64,000 nucleotides of DNA, taken from Thermomicrobiales bacterium (GTDB lineage: Bacteria > Chloroflexota > Chloroflexia > Thermomicrobiales > UBA6265). The stretch lies in contig JAUJOZ010000023.1 of assembly GCA_030447415.1 (NCBI GenBank), positions 1 to 64,000 of the forward strand, written 5' to 3'. The notes under the pieces were generated by a model. The model ran no database searches. It was given only the letters and a program-made list of their open reading frames with translations, and was not told the origin of the DNA. Shown one piece after another: positions 55,953 through 64,000 of the stretch. Every line of letters starts with the position of its first letter. Positions within the stretch are counted from its first letter, which is position 1. The position numbers and the translations under genes are program-made.

Positions 55953-56041
55953 GGAGAAAGGGATCCTCTCGGGGCACGGTTCGGTCGTCCGGCCGCGAGT
56001 ATACCCCGCGTCCCGCCGCTGCCTGCCCCCGGGCTGGAAGG

Positions 56042-56267
56042 CTAACTCGCCTCGTCCAGCCTGAGACCAGGGATACGCCCGAATTGGCGAAGGTTGAGCG
56101 TCGCGAGGGTCAGATCGTCGAGCAGCGCCGCGCGATGATCACGTCCCGTCGCGCAGGATGCGGAACTGACCGCTCTCTTGCACTTCCCGCGCGAGACGGA
56201 CCAGTTCTGGTGATTCACGAACGACTATCGACGTGTGTGCTCGCGCCCTCGCGTTGCCTGTCGCCAT
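56042..56267 (-). pseudogene. VapC-like PIN-domain toxin remnant
   Basis: One minus-strand frame ends in DDLTLATLNLRQFGRIPGLR followed by LDEAS and a stop, the usual tail of PIN-domain (VapC) ribonucleases. Upstream, in a different frame, MATGNARARAHTSIVVRESP begins a 42-codon reading ending LVRLAREVQESGQFRILRDGT. The two do not form one gene. I take it as the scar of a toxin-antitoxin pair. Confidence 0.5.
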
Positions 56268-56398
56268 GTAGGACTTGGCCTAAGCTCCTGCTCTATACCA
56301 CTCTATACAACACGCCACTCCTCCTAGACGTCGGATACCCCGCTCCGCGACAATGGCCCGCGCCACACGAGTCACGCACCGAGGGAGAGGAGACGCCG

Positions 56399-57757
56399 AT
56401 GGCGATGACGCAGATCTACGACACGGCCGAGCTGGTCGCCAAGGACCAGGCCCACCTGCTCCACCCCGTTTCCAACCTCCACCTGGTCCGGCGCGACGGC
56501 CCGCTCGTCCTCGCCCGCGGTGAAGATGTCTGGGTCTGGGACACCAACGGCAAGCGCTACCTCGACGCCTTCGCCGGTCTCTGGAACGTCAGCGTCGGGC
56601 ACGGCCGGAAGGAATTGGCCGAGGCGGCCGCGGAGCAGATGGCGGAGATCGCCTACGTCCCGACCTTCTTCGGCCTCGCCGCGCCGCCCACCATCGAGCT
56701 GGCCGCCCGGCTCGCTGAGCTCTTCCCCGGCCCCCTCAACCACGTCCAGTTCACGTCCGGCGGCGCCGAGTCGAACGAGACCGCCCTCAAGATCGCCCGG
56801 TATTACTGGTGGCTGCGCGGGCGGTCGGATAAGGTCAAGGTCCTCTCGCGGCGAATGGGCTACCATGGAATCGCGATGGGGGCGCTGGCCGCCACCGGCA
56901 TCCCGACCTACCACGAGGGGTTCGGTCCCCTCACCCCCGGCTTCGTCCACCTCACCGCGCCCTACCAATACCGCAACGGCGAGGGGTTGAGCGAGAACGA
57001 GTTCGTCGCCCAGCTCGTCGCCGAGCTGGAGGAGACGATCGCGCGCGAGGGAGCCGACACCATCGCCGCCTTTATCGGCGAGCCGGTCCAGGGCGCCGGC
57101 GGAGTGGTCGTCCCGCCCGAGAGCTACTGGCAGGCGATCGCACCGGTGCTCAAGCGGCACGACATCCTCCTCATCCTCGACGAGGTCATTACCGGCTTCG
57201 GCCGCACCGGCACCATGTTCGGGATGCAGCAGTACGGCCTTGCCCCCGACCTTGTCTCCTTCGCCAAGGCGGTCACCTCCGGCTACGTTCCGCTCGGCGG
57301 CGTCGCCGTCACCGACGAGATCTTCGACGTCCTGTCCGAGCCGAATCGGATGTTCATGCACGGCTTCACCTACTCGGGCCACCCGGTCGCCTGCGCGGTG
57401 GCGCTGCGCAATCTCCGCATCATTGAGGAGGAGCGCCTGCCGGAGAACGCCGGCGAGGCCGGCGCCTACCTGCTCGGGGAATTGAGCAAGCTCCAAGAGC
57501 GGCCTTACGTCGGCAACGTCCGCGGCAAGGGGTTGATGCTTCTGGTCGAGGTGGTGGCTGACAAGGGGACCAAGGCGAAGTTCGACCCAGCCCGCAACGT
57601 CGGCGGCCGGCTCGAGGCGGCGACCCGCGCGCGCGGCATCATCGTCCGCTGCACCAACGACGGCATCGCCATCTCCCCCCCGCTCACCATCCGCCGCCCG
57701 GAGCTTGACCTCCTAGCCGGCGCCATCGGCGACGCGCTGACGGAGGTGTTGGGGTAG
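56399..57757 (+). CDS. Class III PLP-dependent aminotransferase
   Basis: A 452-residue omega-aminotransferase. FTSGGAESNETALKIARYYW (phosphate loop), YHGIAMGALAATG, AAFIGEPVQGAGGVVVPPES, LILDEVITGFGRTGTMFGMQ (PLP Asp) and VSFAKAVTSGYVPLGGVAVT (PLP lysine) are complete. The pattern fits the beta-alanine/polyamine:pyruvate group. Substrate not settled. GGAGAGGAG precedes the ATG by seven bases. The next methyltransferase gene starts 16 bases after its stop, so they are probably co-transcribed. Confidence 0.92.
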   Translation: MAMTQIYDTAELVAKDQAHLLHPVSNLHLVRRDGPLVLARGEDVWVWDTNGKRYLDAFAGLWNVSVGHGRKELAEAAAEQMAEIAYVPTFFGLAAPPTIELAARLAELFPGPLNHVQFTSGGAESNETALKIARYYWWLRGRSDKVKVLSRRMGYHGIAMGALAATGIPTYHEGFGPLTPGFVHLTAPYQYRNGEGLSENEFVAQLVAELEETIAREGADTIAAFIGEPVQGAGGVVVPPESYWQAIAPVLKRHDILLILDEVITGFGRTGTMFGMQQYGLAPDLVSFAKAVTSGYVPLGGVAVTDEIFDVLSEPNRMFMHGFTYSGHPVACAVALRNLRIIEEERLPENAGEAGAYLLGELSKLQERPYVGNVRGKGLMLLVEVVADKGTKAKFDPARNVGGRLEAATRARGIIVRCTNDGIAISPPLTIRRPELDLLAGAIGDALTEVLG

Positions 57758-57773
57758 CGCCCCGAGCACGGGC

Positions 57774-58548
57774 ATGCCGCGGATAGCCTACGACGAGATC
57801 GCCGACGCGTACGCCGCGATCGTCGCGGCAGCGCTGATCGACCCGACGTCGGTGCTCGGCGTCGCCACCCGTTGCCTGCTCGCGACCGTCGGCCCCGTCA
57901 CCGACCTCGACGTTTGTGACCTCGGGTGCGGCGAAGGCCATCTCGCTCGCTCGCTCGCAGAGCGACGCGGCCGGGTGGTAGGTGTTGACCTGTCCGCGCG
58001 CCTGCTCACGTTGGCGCGGGCACGGACTCCGGATTCGACCGTCGTCTTCGTCCGCGACGACGCGCAACGCTTGAACGCGCTGCGCGACGGCGCGTTCGAT
58101 CTGGTCGTCGCCAACCTAGCGCTGACCGACGTTCCCGACCTCGGGGCGACGTACCGAGCCGTGCGCCGGGTCCTGCGGCCACGGGGGAGGTTCGTCTTCT
58201 CGATCACCCATCCGTGCTTCCAGGCCCCTGGGCGAGCATCGACCTCGACGGCGAGGGTCAGTTCGCGGGGCGGCGAGTGGGCCGGTACGTGGCGGAAGGG
58301 TTTTGGCGTTCGACGAACGAGGAGGGGATCCGGGGCGGGTCGGCGCCTACCACCGCACGCTGGCGACATACCTCAATGGGCTGGTCGCGGTCGGGTTCAC
58401 GATCCGCGGCCTTGTGGAACCGACGCTGCCGCCCGATCGATCCCACGATCCGTACGTCCAGGGTCAGGCGCGCGTCCCATCGGTGCTGGTAATCGACGCC
58501 GGCCGGCCGACGGGATTGGATGCCGATGCAGCAGCAACCATCGCTTGA
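57774..58548 (+). CDS. Class I SAM-dependent methyltransferase, two one-base frameshifts
   Basis: About 258 residues after adding one C to GGCCCC near 58225 and one G to CGGGGC near 58335. MPRIAYDEIADAYAA leads to motif I LDVCDLGCGEGHLARSLAER, GRVVGVDLSARLLTLARART, FDLVVANLALTDVPD and VLRPRGRFVFSITHPCFQAP. Later frames give WASIDLDGEGQFAGRRVGRY, RVGAYHRTLATYLNGLVAVG and FTIRGLVEPTLPPD, the ending of the methyltransferase-11 group. Both repairs are single bases in G or C runs of four, so the gene is probably intact in the cell. Confidence 0.72.
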
Positions 58549-58570
58549 CCCAGCAAGCGCTGAGCCTACC

Positions 58571-58842
58571 TCAGTGGGCAATCACAAAGTCGGTGTATCC
58601 CTTGGGTTCGCCCTCCGCCACCGCGACGCGCTCGACCTGTGCTCCCTCGGGTCCTTCGTGGCACCAGATCACGAACCGCTCGACCGCGGATTCCTCCCCC
58701 TCGGCCTCGAGGGAGACCGACCCATCGGGCTCGTTCCGCGCGAACCCGACCACCCTGGTCCCCGCGCCTCGTCTCGGGCCGAGGCGCGAAAGAAGACCCC
58801 CTGAACGCGGCCGAACACCCGGATCGTCAGGCGCTTGCGCAT
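58571..58842 (-). CDS. acyP: Acylphosphatase, one-base frameshift
   Basis: Exactly 90 residues after one G is added in CGCGGGGACC near 58774, the normal length of the family. Start MRKRLTIRVFGRVQGVFFRA: the catalytic R is in VQGVFFRAS, and the Asn in VGFARNEPDGSVSLEAEGEE. The C-terminal GYTDFVIAH is the usual last strand. GAGGGA six bases before the ATG fits. The enzyme hydrolyses carboxyl-phosphate bonds. An intact length and both catalytic residues make a consensus error likely. Confidence 0.85.
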
Positions 58843-59318
58843 CGTTCGTCCCTCGGTTGATCCAGGCGCAGGTCGAGCCATCCGGCCTTGTCGCCGCGTG
58901 CTCCATCACCCCGGGATGATCCGCTTGTCCCGGATGGCGTGGTGGTCACGTTGCCCCTCGCTTATCACCTCATGCGTCCGTCCAGGCACGCCGCTCGTTT
59001 CGCCTGGGGGCGCTGGGTCGACGGCTCCCGGACGGCGGGCAAGACGGCCGAAGTCCAAACCACCTGCCACATCCGTGCCGCGACGGTGGCACGGTCCAGC
59101 CCCCGTGCGCGCGCGGCTCGGAGATGGCTCGGGCCGCCGTCCCCCTCGCGACGCTGTCAACGCGGCCGGTCGGGTCAGCTGCTCGCTCGTCAGGCGATCC
59201 CTTCTGTGACCAAAGGGCCTTGCGCCGCATTGCCGCTCCGCGTAGCGTAGCGCCGCTGGGGGCGCAACCCAGACGCGAGGGCAGATCGCCGGCCCGCCGA
59301 GAGGGGAGTCTGTCCAGG
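58843..59318. other. Intergenic region, no gene recognised
   Basis: About 475 bases between divergent genes. No supported coding frame, hairpin or RNA. Confidence 0.35.
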
Positions 59319-59996
59319 ATGTCGTCGCCGGCCCCGCGCGCCGTCCTCTGGGACATGGACGGCACGCTCCTCGACTCCGCCGAGTACCACTGGCTGAGTT
59401 GGCAGGAGGTCCTCGCCCGCGAGGGCCACGAGATGACCCGCGAACGGTTCGCCGCCACCTTCGGCCGCCGCAACGACGCCGTCCTTCGCGACCTGCTGGG
59501 GGATGACGTCCTGCCCGACCGGGTCGCGCGGATCGCCGCTGCCAAGGAGGAGCGCTACCGCGCGCTGGCGCGGGCGGGTGGCATCACGCCGCTGCCCGGC
59601 GTGCGCCCCTGGCTCGCTCGCCTTCGGGCCGAGGGCTGGCGCCTGGCCGTCGCCTCCTCAGCCCCCCGCCTCAACATCGCCACGATCCTGGAAGCGCTCG
59701 ACATGGCGACCTTCTTCGACGCCGTCGCCGCCGACGAGGACGTCGAGCGCGGCAAGCCCGACCCTCAGGTCTTCCTCACCGCCGCAGCCAAGCTGGACGT
59801 GCCACCGGAGCGCTGCGTCGTCGTCGAGGACGCGCCCGCCGGGATCGAGGGCGCTCGCCGCGCGGGCATGCGCACCATCGGCGTCGGCACCAGCCACGCC
59901 GACCTGGAGGCCGACATCGTCGTCCGCTCCCTCGACGAGCTCCCCGTCGATGCCTTCGACCGCCTGCTGGCGGGGCAACCGGCGTCGTCACCGTAG
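59319..59996 (+). CDS. Beta-phosphoglucomutase-like HAD hydrolase
   Basis: A 225-residue HAD-IA protein. Motif I AVLWDMDGTLLDSAEYHWLS (D-x-D), motif II LAVASSAPRLNIATIL, motif III Lys in VERGKPDPQVFLTAAAKLDV and motif IV CVVVEDAPAGIEGARRAGMR. The E-D-A-P-A-G motif and small helical cap match beta-phosphoglucomutases and related sugar-phosphatases. All catalytic residues are present. Exact substrate unknown. Gene 64 bases upstream of the next plus-strand gene. Confidence 0.88.
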   Translation: MSSPAPRAVLWDMDGTLLDSAEYHWLSWQEVLAREGHEMTRERFAATFGRRNDAVLRDLLGDDVLPDRVARIAAAKEERYRALARAGGITPLPGVRPWLARLRAEGWRLAVASSAPRLNIATILEALDMATFFDAVAADEDVERGKPDPQVFLTAAAKLDVPPERCVVVEDAPAGIEGARRAGMRTIGVGTSHADLEADIVVRSLDELPVDAFDRLLAGQPASSP

Positions 59997-60059
59997 ACTA
60001 GCGTCGGACCCGATGATGCGCCGCCACGGTTGCTGCGCCGGCGAGAGGAGGGCGAGACG

Positions 60060-60563
60060 ATGACCGATCCCAGAGCAAACGAGGCGGCCGGACCGGAGGG
60101 GGTCTGGCGCATCGAGGGCGGCGACCCGGCGCCTTTGGCGCGAGCGGAACCGTACCGGCCGGACGGCGTCGAAAATCTCACCTACAGCAACCCGTACGGT
60201 CTCAACGTCGAGCGGGTGTGGTTCGACGGCAAGGTCGTCTACGCCGTTGAGAGCGGCGAGGTCGAGATCGACTTCGACGAGCGGCGCGTGGCCCGTGGGA
60301 ACAAGGTCGCCCAGGAGTACCAGGTCGTCTACGCGGTCGAACTCGACGAGCGCGGCAAGCTCAAGGATGGCCGGGAGCCGGAGCGGGTTGAAGGGCAATT
60401 CAATATCTACGACTCCGTGCCGGGGATGGACAACTACTCCCCGCTCTGGCAGTTCAACTACGTGATCGTCCCCCGCGACTACGCGCTGAACACGCTGCGC
60501 TCGGAAGCCGACTGCCTCGCCAGCGGTTACCCGATCATGAAGAGCACCGTCGTCGAGAACTGA
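60060..60563 (+). CDS. Conserved-looking protein of unknown function
   Basis: A 167-residue protein from an ATG nine bases after GAGAGGAGG. It contains NLTYSNPYGLNVERVWFDGK, YAVESGEVEIDFDERRVARG, and VPGMDNYSPLWQFNYVIVPR, with SEADCLASGYPIMKSTVVEN at the end. The periodic strands suggest a beta-rich fold; there is no signal peptide or membrane helix. The PGMDNYSPLWQ phrase looks family-specific but I cannot name the family. It follows the HAD gene closely and may be in one transcript. Confidence 0.6.
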   Translation: MTDPRANEAAGPEGVWRIEGGDPAPLARAEPYRPDGVENLTYSNPYGLNVERVWFDGKVVYAVESGEVEIDFDERRVARGNKVAQEYQVVYAVELDERGKLKDGREPERVEGQFNIYDSVPGMDNYSPLWQFNYVIVPRDYALNTLRSEADCLASGYPIMKSTVVEN

Positions 60564-60804
60564 CCGGTCCTCTGACCGCCGCCGTGCGCGGCGCCACGCA
60601 ACGAACCTCCGAGGAGGAGCCGAGGCCGCTCGGGCCTCAGCCGGATCAGGGCGGCTTCGGATCGCCGCGCCTCGCGCGCGTTCTTGAACCGCCTCACGGG
60701 GAGCCAGCATCGCCACAGCACGCCGCCGTTGGTCTATCGGGACGTGACGGTACCCGGTCGATGCCCGCTACTGGGGGACGACCAACAGGTTCCGAGACGC
60801 GCGC

Positions 60805-61917
60805 TCAGTCGGGGGACGTCGCCCTGACGACCTCGACGGCGGCAGCACCCAGCAGCCGCCCGATCTCGTCAAAGGCGCGCTCGTCGCGCGGGGAAGACAG
60901 CGCGCCCGGCTCAAACGGGACCACCTTCACCAGCATGCGGTTGCCCGCGAACCGGTGCGACCAGCTGGCCACCGCTAGACCACCACGCAGCACCAGAGGC
61001 AGCCCATCCCCGGCGGTCGCTCCCGACGCCGAGCCGGTGGTGCTGTAGGCGCGCCCCAGGTGCTCGTCGGCCACCAATCGCTGCCGACCGTCGGGAGCGT
61101 GCCCCATCGTGTACGCGTCCCACTTCGGTAAGAGGTCGATAGCCTCGGCGGCGACGGGCTCGACGCGCTCGAAGGCGGTCTGTTGATCCGAGGGCAGCAG
61201 CAGGCCATCGCCGACGTCGACGACGCGAGCATCGCCAAGGGCAGCCGCCGCGCGGCGCCGCAGAACGCCGCTCCACCACGCGAAGTCCACGACTCGGGCG
61301 GGCCCATAGCCGCGCAGGTACTCCTCCGCCAGCCATTGCAGGGACCGCATCGGGTCTGCCTCCGCCAACGGGTGACCCAGCCACGCGTCCGTGGCCACGT
61401 AGCGCAGGCTGTCCGTCCGCAGGCTGGAGCCCAAGCGGAGCATCAGGCCCTCGGAAGCCATGACCCGCACCGCGGTCATCAGACGCTCGTCGATCTTGAT
61501 CGCCTGCTGCAGCGCGCGCGCCGTGACCGGTTCTTGCGTGTGCTCGAGCACCCGGTGCTTCAGTCGGGTGTACTCGTCCCAATCGAGACCGGCGTAGCGC
61601 AGACGGCCCGCGTGCTTCTCCATCGGCAGGCGGGTGGCGGCGAAGATGCGCGGCGCCGTCTCGGTCGGTACGAGAAAGATCGACTGCCGCATGGCGGGGA
61701 GACGCAGCACCTCCCGACGGTGCTCCATCTCGCCGAGGTGCTCCGCGGCGAACGACGCGCTGCGGCTCAGCAACGAGAGCGGCGCCGTGGGGTGGCTGCT
61801 GTAGACGGCGACGACGCCGCGCAACGCCTCGGTGGGCCCAGGGGCGCTCCGGCCGAGCCGTTGTCGGAGGTAGCTCCAAGCGCGCAGCCGCCGTGGCAGA
61901 TCGAGCGGTTCGGTCAC
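60805..61917 (-). CDS. AlkZ-like (HTH_42) winged-helix DNA-binding protein
   Basis: About 370 residues of the family that includes the DNA glycosylase AlkZ, which unhooks alkylated bases and crosslinks. MRQSIFLVPTETAPRIFAAT, EEYLRGYGPARVVDFAWWSG, LLPKWDAYTMGHAPDGRQRL and ASWSHRFAGNRMLVKVVPFE are recurring motifs (the tandem winged helices span residues 20-220). Whether the catalytic Gln motif is retained I cannot tell, so DNA repair is a family-level guess. The chosen GTG (61917) is six bases after GGAAGGA; a GTG directly after that site is too close. Confidence 0.78.
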   Translation of the reverse strand: MTEPLDLPRRLRAWSYLRQRLGRSAPGPTEALRGVVAVYSSHPTAPLSLLSRSASFAAEHLGEMEHRREVLRLPAMRQSIFLVPTETAPRIFAATRLPMEKHAGRLRYAGLDWDEYTRLKHRVLEHTQEPVTARALQQAIKIDERLMTAVRVMASEGLMLRLGSSLRTDSLRYVATDAWLGHPLAEADPMRSLQWLAEEYLRGYGPARVVDFAWWSGVLRRRAAAALGDARVVDVGDGLLLPSDQQTAFERVEPVAAEAIDLLPKWDAYTMGHAPDGRQRLVADEHLGRAYSTTGSASGATAGDGLPLVLRGGLAVASWSHRFAGNRMLVKVVPFEPGALSSPRDERAFDEIGRLLGAAAVEVVRATSPD

Positions 61918-62076
61918 GATCACTCCTTCCGGGAGGAGCCGAATGACACGTCCTTGCGAGCGGACGACGCATCCGGTTTGTCGAGCCGGGCATCATCCGA
62001 GGGACCGATCCTGCGTAGGAAGGCGTCGCGCGTTCGTGATCGCTCCGGTTGGCGTTTCAGGTCTTTCGATGGGCGG

Positions 62077-63030
62077 CTACGTGACCGCGGCCGACGCCCC
62101 GATCCGGGCCGCCAGCCTTCGCAGCTCAGTTCGCAGCTCGGCCGGCTCGCGCACCACAAACGGGCACCCGAGGCCGACGAGGGCGCGCGCGATCCATTCC
62201 AGATCCTCGACGGCGCACCGGAACAGCACCCCGCCCGGCGCCGGGTCGAGCGTCGCCAGAGTCGGCGGCACCCGGTGCCGCGCCTCCTCCAGCGTCGTCT
62301 CGAGCAGCACCTCGACCTGCCAGGTTCCCGGCATCGTCGCCAGCGTGCGCTGGACGTAGGCCAGGCTGTCGAAGTCCGGTGGCCGGGCGAACGTCTCGTC
62401 GCGCGGCGCGACCTCCCGGACGCGGTCAAGGCGGAAGGTGCGCAGCCCCTGCCTCAGGTGGCAGTAGCCGGCGGCATACCAGCGCCCAGTCAGGTAGACG
62501 ATCCCGTAAGGATCGACGGCCCGCTCCGTCTCCGTGCCTCCGGCCGCGGCGTAGCGCAGCCAGACGCGTCGACCCTGATGCGCCGCCTCGCTCAGGGTGA
62601 CCACCACCGCACTCGCCGGCGCCTCCGCCGACGGCACGAGGTCGATGACCAGCGTCTCCTGGACCGCGCCGACGCGCTGCCTCACCGCCCGCGGCAGCAC
62701 CCGGTCCACCTTTGCCAGCGCCCCCTCCACCGCCGGGGCCGTCACCGCCAGCCCGAGGCGGCGGGCCGCCATCAGCCCCAGCGTCACCGCCAGCGCCTCG
62801 TCGTCCGTGAACATCAGTGGCGGCAGCTTATAGCCCGGACGCAACAGGTAGCCGCCGTAGCGACCCCGCTCCCCCTCAACGGGGATGCCGAGGTCCTGCA
62901 GCATCGTCACGTAGCGCCGAACCGTCCGCAGGTCGACCTCCAGCCGCTCGCTCAGCTCCCGGCCGCTCAGCCGCCCGTGCGATTGGAGCAACTCGAGGAC
63001 GGCCAGCACCCTGGTCGTCGGGTGATACAC
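62077..63030 (-). CDS. YafY-type transcriptional regulator (HTH_11 plus WYL)
   Basis: A 317-residue regulator. The helix-turn-helix spans residues 5-60 (RLSGRELSERLEVDLRTVRR), the WYL domain 130-210 (VWLRYAAAGGTETERAVDPY and YLTGRWYAAGYCHLRQGLRT), and a C-terminal extension follows. WYL proteins sense ligands, often nucleic acid derived, and control stress or defence genes. GTG start with GGAGG eight bases upstream. The AlkZ-like gene lies downstream on the same strand, a plausible target. Confidence 0.9.
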   Translation of the reverse strand: MYHPTTRVLAVLELLQSHGRLSGRELSERLEVDLRTVRRYVTMLQDLGIPVEGERGRYGGYLLRPGYKLPPLMFTDDEALAVTLGLMAARRLGLAVTAPAVEGALAKVDRVLPRAVRQRVGAVQETLVIDLVPSAEAPASAVVVTLSEAAHQGRRVWLRYAAAGGTETERAVDPYGIVYLTGRWYAAGYCHLRQGLRTFRLDRVREVAPRDETFARPPDFDSLAYVQRTLATMPGTWQVEVLLETTLEEARHRVPPTLATLDPAPGGVLFRCAVEDLEWIARALVGLGCPFVVREPAELRTELRRLAARIGASAAVT

Positions 63031-63215
63031 CGGTTCTGCCTCCGCACATCCGTTCTATTTCTCGCGCGAATCGGGGCGGATGATGACCTGTTTCGGCGGT
63101 ACGATCAAGGGGAGGTGAGAGGCGAGTTCCAAGGCTGCGACGGCGGCCCTCGCGCCCCGAACCCGGTCGTCTGTGGTCCGCCGGTCGCTCAGAGCCGGCA
63201 GAGGAGGGTAACGCC

Positions 63216-63443
63216 TTGATCAGCAGCCTATGGGAGCTGGAGATCCACGCTGACTATGCTCGCCAGCGGGCCGAAGCCTTCGCGGCCCACCGAGTACGGG
63301 CGGTGCCCGTCAACCGGGGCGCCGGTCCGCGGCTGGCGCTGGTGCGGGTGCGTCGCGGCGCCGGCCGCGGCCTCATCGCCGCCGGGGAGCGACTGGTCGG
63401 CTCGGCCGCGCCCCGCCCGGCTCCCTCCACCCACGCCGCCTGA
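63216..63443 (+). CDS. Small basic protein of unknown function
   Basis: 75 residues from a TTG start seven bases after GAGGAGGG. MISSLWELEIHADYARQRAE and AFAAHRVRAVPVNR begin it; the rest is Ala/Arg-rich with RVRRGAGRGLIAAGERLV. No domain or membrane segment recognised. A perfect palindrome follows 39 bases after the stop. Confidence 0.5.
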   Translation: MISSLWELEIHADYARQRAEAFAAHRVRAVPVNRGAGPRLALVRVRRGAGRGLIAAGERLVGSAAPRPAPSTHAA

Positions 63444-63482
63444 GTCCGACCACGGTTGCCCGCTTCGCCGCCGCAAAGACAT

Positions 63483-63510
63483 GCCCCGCTCCCACCGGTG
63501 GGAGCGGGGC
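63483..63510. terminator. Perfect 28-bp palindrome, likely terminator
   Basis: GCCCCGCTCCCACC is followed immediately by its reverse complement. It lies between the small basic protein gene and the hydrolase gene, both on the plus strand. No T-run follows; the tight centre CCGG would form the loop. Confidence 0.6.
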
Positions 63511-63595
63511 CGAGGGCGGGGGGCACGTTGCCGTGACCGAGGGGCTTTGGCCCCAAGCATCAGCAGATGAGACAAGACGAGCGGAGGGAAGGGAA

Positions 63596-64000
63596 TTGGT
63601 GGCACGCGACACCGCGCTCCTCGTGATCGACGTCCAGGTCGCCATCATCGACGGGGACGACCCGGACCACGCGGCCTACCAACCCGCGGAAACGCTGGCC
63701 CGCATCGGCGAGCTGCTCGTCCGCGCCCGGGCCGCCAAGAGCCCGGTCGTCTACGTTCAGCACGAGCACGCGACCTACGAGCCGATGAAGCGCGGCGCGG
63801 CCGGTTGGCAGATCCACCCCGCCGTCGCGCCCGCGCCGGGCGAGCTCGTCGTCCGCAAGCAAGCCTGTGACGCCTTCTACGGCACCCCCCTCCGCTCAGA
63901 GCTCGACGCTCAGGGGATCACCCACCTCGTCGTCACCGGCTGCGAGAGCGACAAGTGCGTTGACACGACTGTCCGCCGCGCCCTCAGCCTCAACTACGAC
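63596..64000 (+). CDS. Isochorismatase-like cysteine hydrolase, 3' end beyond the window
   Basis: 135 residues are visible. Triad positions are present: Asp in TALLVIDVQVAIIDGD, Lys in ELVVRKQACDAFYGTPLRSE and the Cys in VTGCESDKCVDTTVRRALSL. YVQHEHATYEPMKRGAAGWQ also fits. The family hydrolyses ether or amide bonds, for example isochorismate, nicotinamide and N-carbamoylsarcosine. The start is TTG at 63596 (seven bases after GGAGGG) or the next codon, GTG. The reading frame stays open to the window edge. Confidence 0.85.
   Translation, partial: MVARDTALLVIDVQVAIIDGDDPDHAAYQPAETLARIGELLVRARAAKSPVVYVQHEHATYEPMKRGAAGWQIHPAVAPAPGELVVRKQACDAFYGTPLRSELDAQGITHLVVTGCESDKCVDTTVRRALSLNYD

Noticed and set aside
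1-64000. tRNA, rRNA or tmRNA genes
   Set aside because: No T-arm consensus within a cloverleaf-compatible context and no rRNA core sequences were seen, although a reading by eye can miss a tRNA.

Overview
The window reads as high-GC bacterial chromosome, most likely a Chloroflexota genome of the Thermomicrobia/Sphaerobacter kind. This is inferred from the gene mix: an archaeal-style two-part lipoate ligase, dense GTG starts behind strong GGAGG ribosome binding sites, a YtxH pair next to a rhomboid protease, two ferritin-like DUF892 proteins, a TAT-exported cysteine-rich protein and an LPSTG surface protein. No rRNA, tRNA or CRISPR array was seen. The assignment rests on family recognition only.

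Layout. 0.1-5 kb: a flavin-dependent oxidoreductase, a less GC-rich patch with a TylF-like methyltransferase and a frameshifted membrane protein, an exported beta-rich protein, and msrA. 5.5-9.7 kb: a small membrane protein, ispH, a small lipoprotein, a HAD phosphatase and a heavily frameshifted kynureninase. 9.9-18.3 kb: small proteins, a cupin, lplA/lplB, a four-helix-bundle protein, an FAD amine-oxidase-like enzyme, a GNAT, a candidate sRNA, DinB, a VOC protein and an NlpC/P60 hydrolase. 18.6-24.1 kb: a HAD-IIA phosphatase, then an IS5-like element whose transposase is split by a 133-bp MITE. A methyltransferase gene lies between the outer inverted repeats, and an LPXTG surface protein ends exactly at the right-hand repeat. 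24.4-38.6 kb: MidA-type methyltransferase, YtxH proteins, rhomboid protease, several small unknowns, PPK2, SMC, a TIM-barrel/DUF309 fusion and tandem DUF892 genes. 39.3-46.9 kb: a protein-glycosylation neighbourhood (double GT-C/PMT fusion, a second GT-C-like membrane protein, a DPM1-like synthase). 47.3-51.8 kb: a potassium module (KimA-like importer plus Kef-type antiporter). 52-64 kb: rhodanese, RraA-like protein, gltX, class III aminotransferase, methyltransferase, acylphosphatase, beta-phosphoglucomutase-like HAD, AlkZ-like protein, WYL regulator and the start of a cysteine hydrolase.

How the genes work together. Plausible functional sets are protein O-mannosylation (DPM1-like donor synthase plus PMT), K+ homeostasis (KimA plus Kef), cofactor supply (IspH, LplA/LplB) and stress or repair (MsrA, DUF892, AlkZ-like). 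Much of the rest is ordinary single-gene housekeeping.

One pattern matters for every reader. About ten otherwise convincing genes, including smc and acylphosphatase, are broken by single-base indels. Most lie in or beside G or C runs and most look like one missing base. This looks more like consensus error than gene decay, so frameshifted genes are kept as CDS unless several lesions or an insertion were seen.
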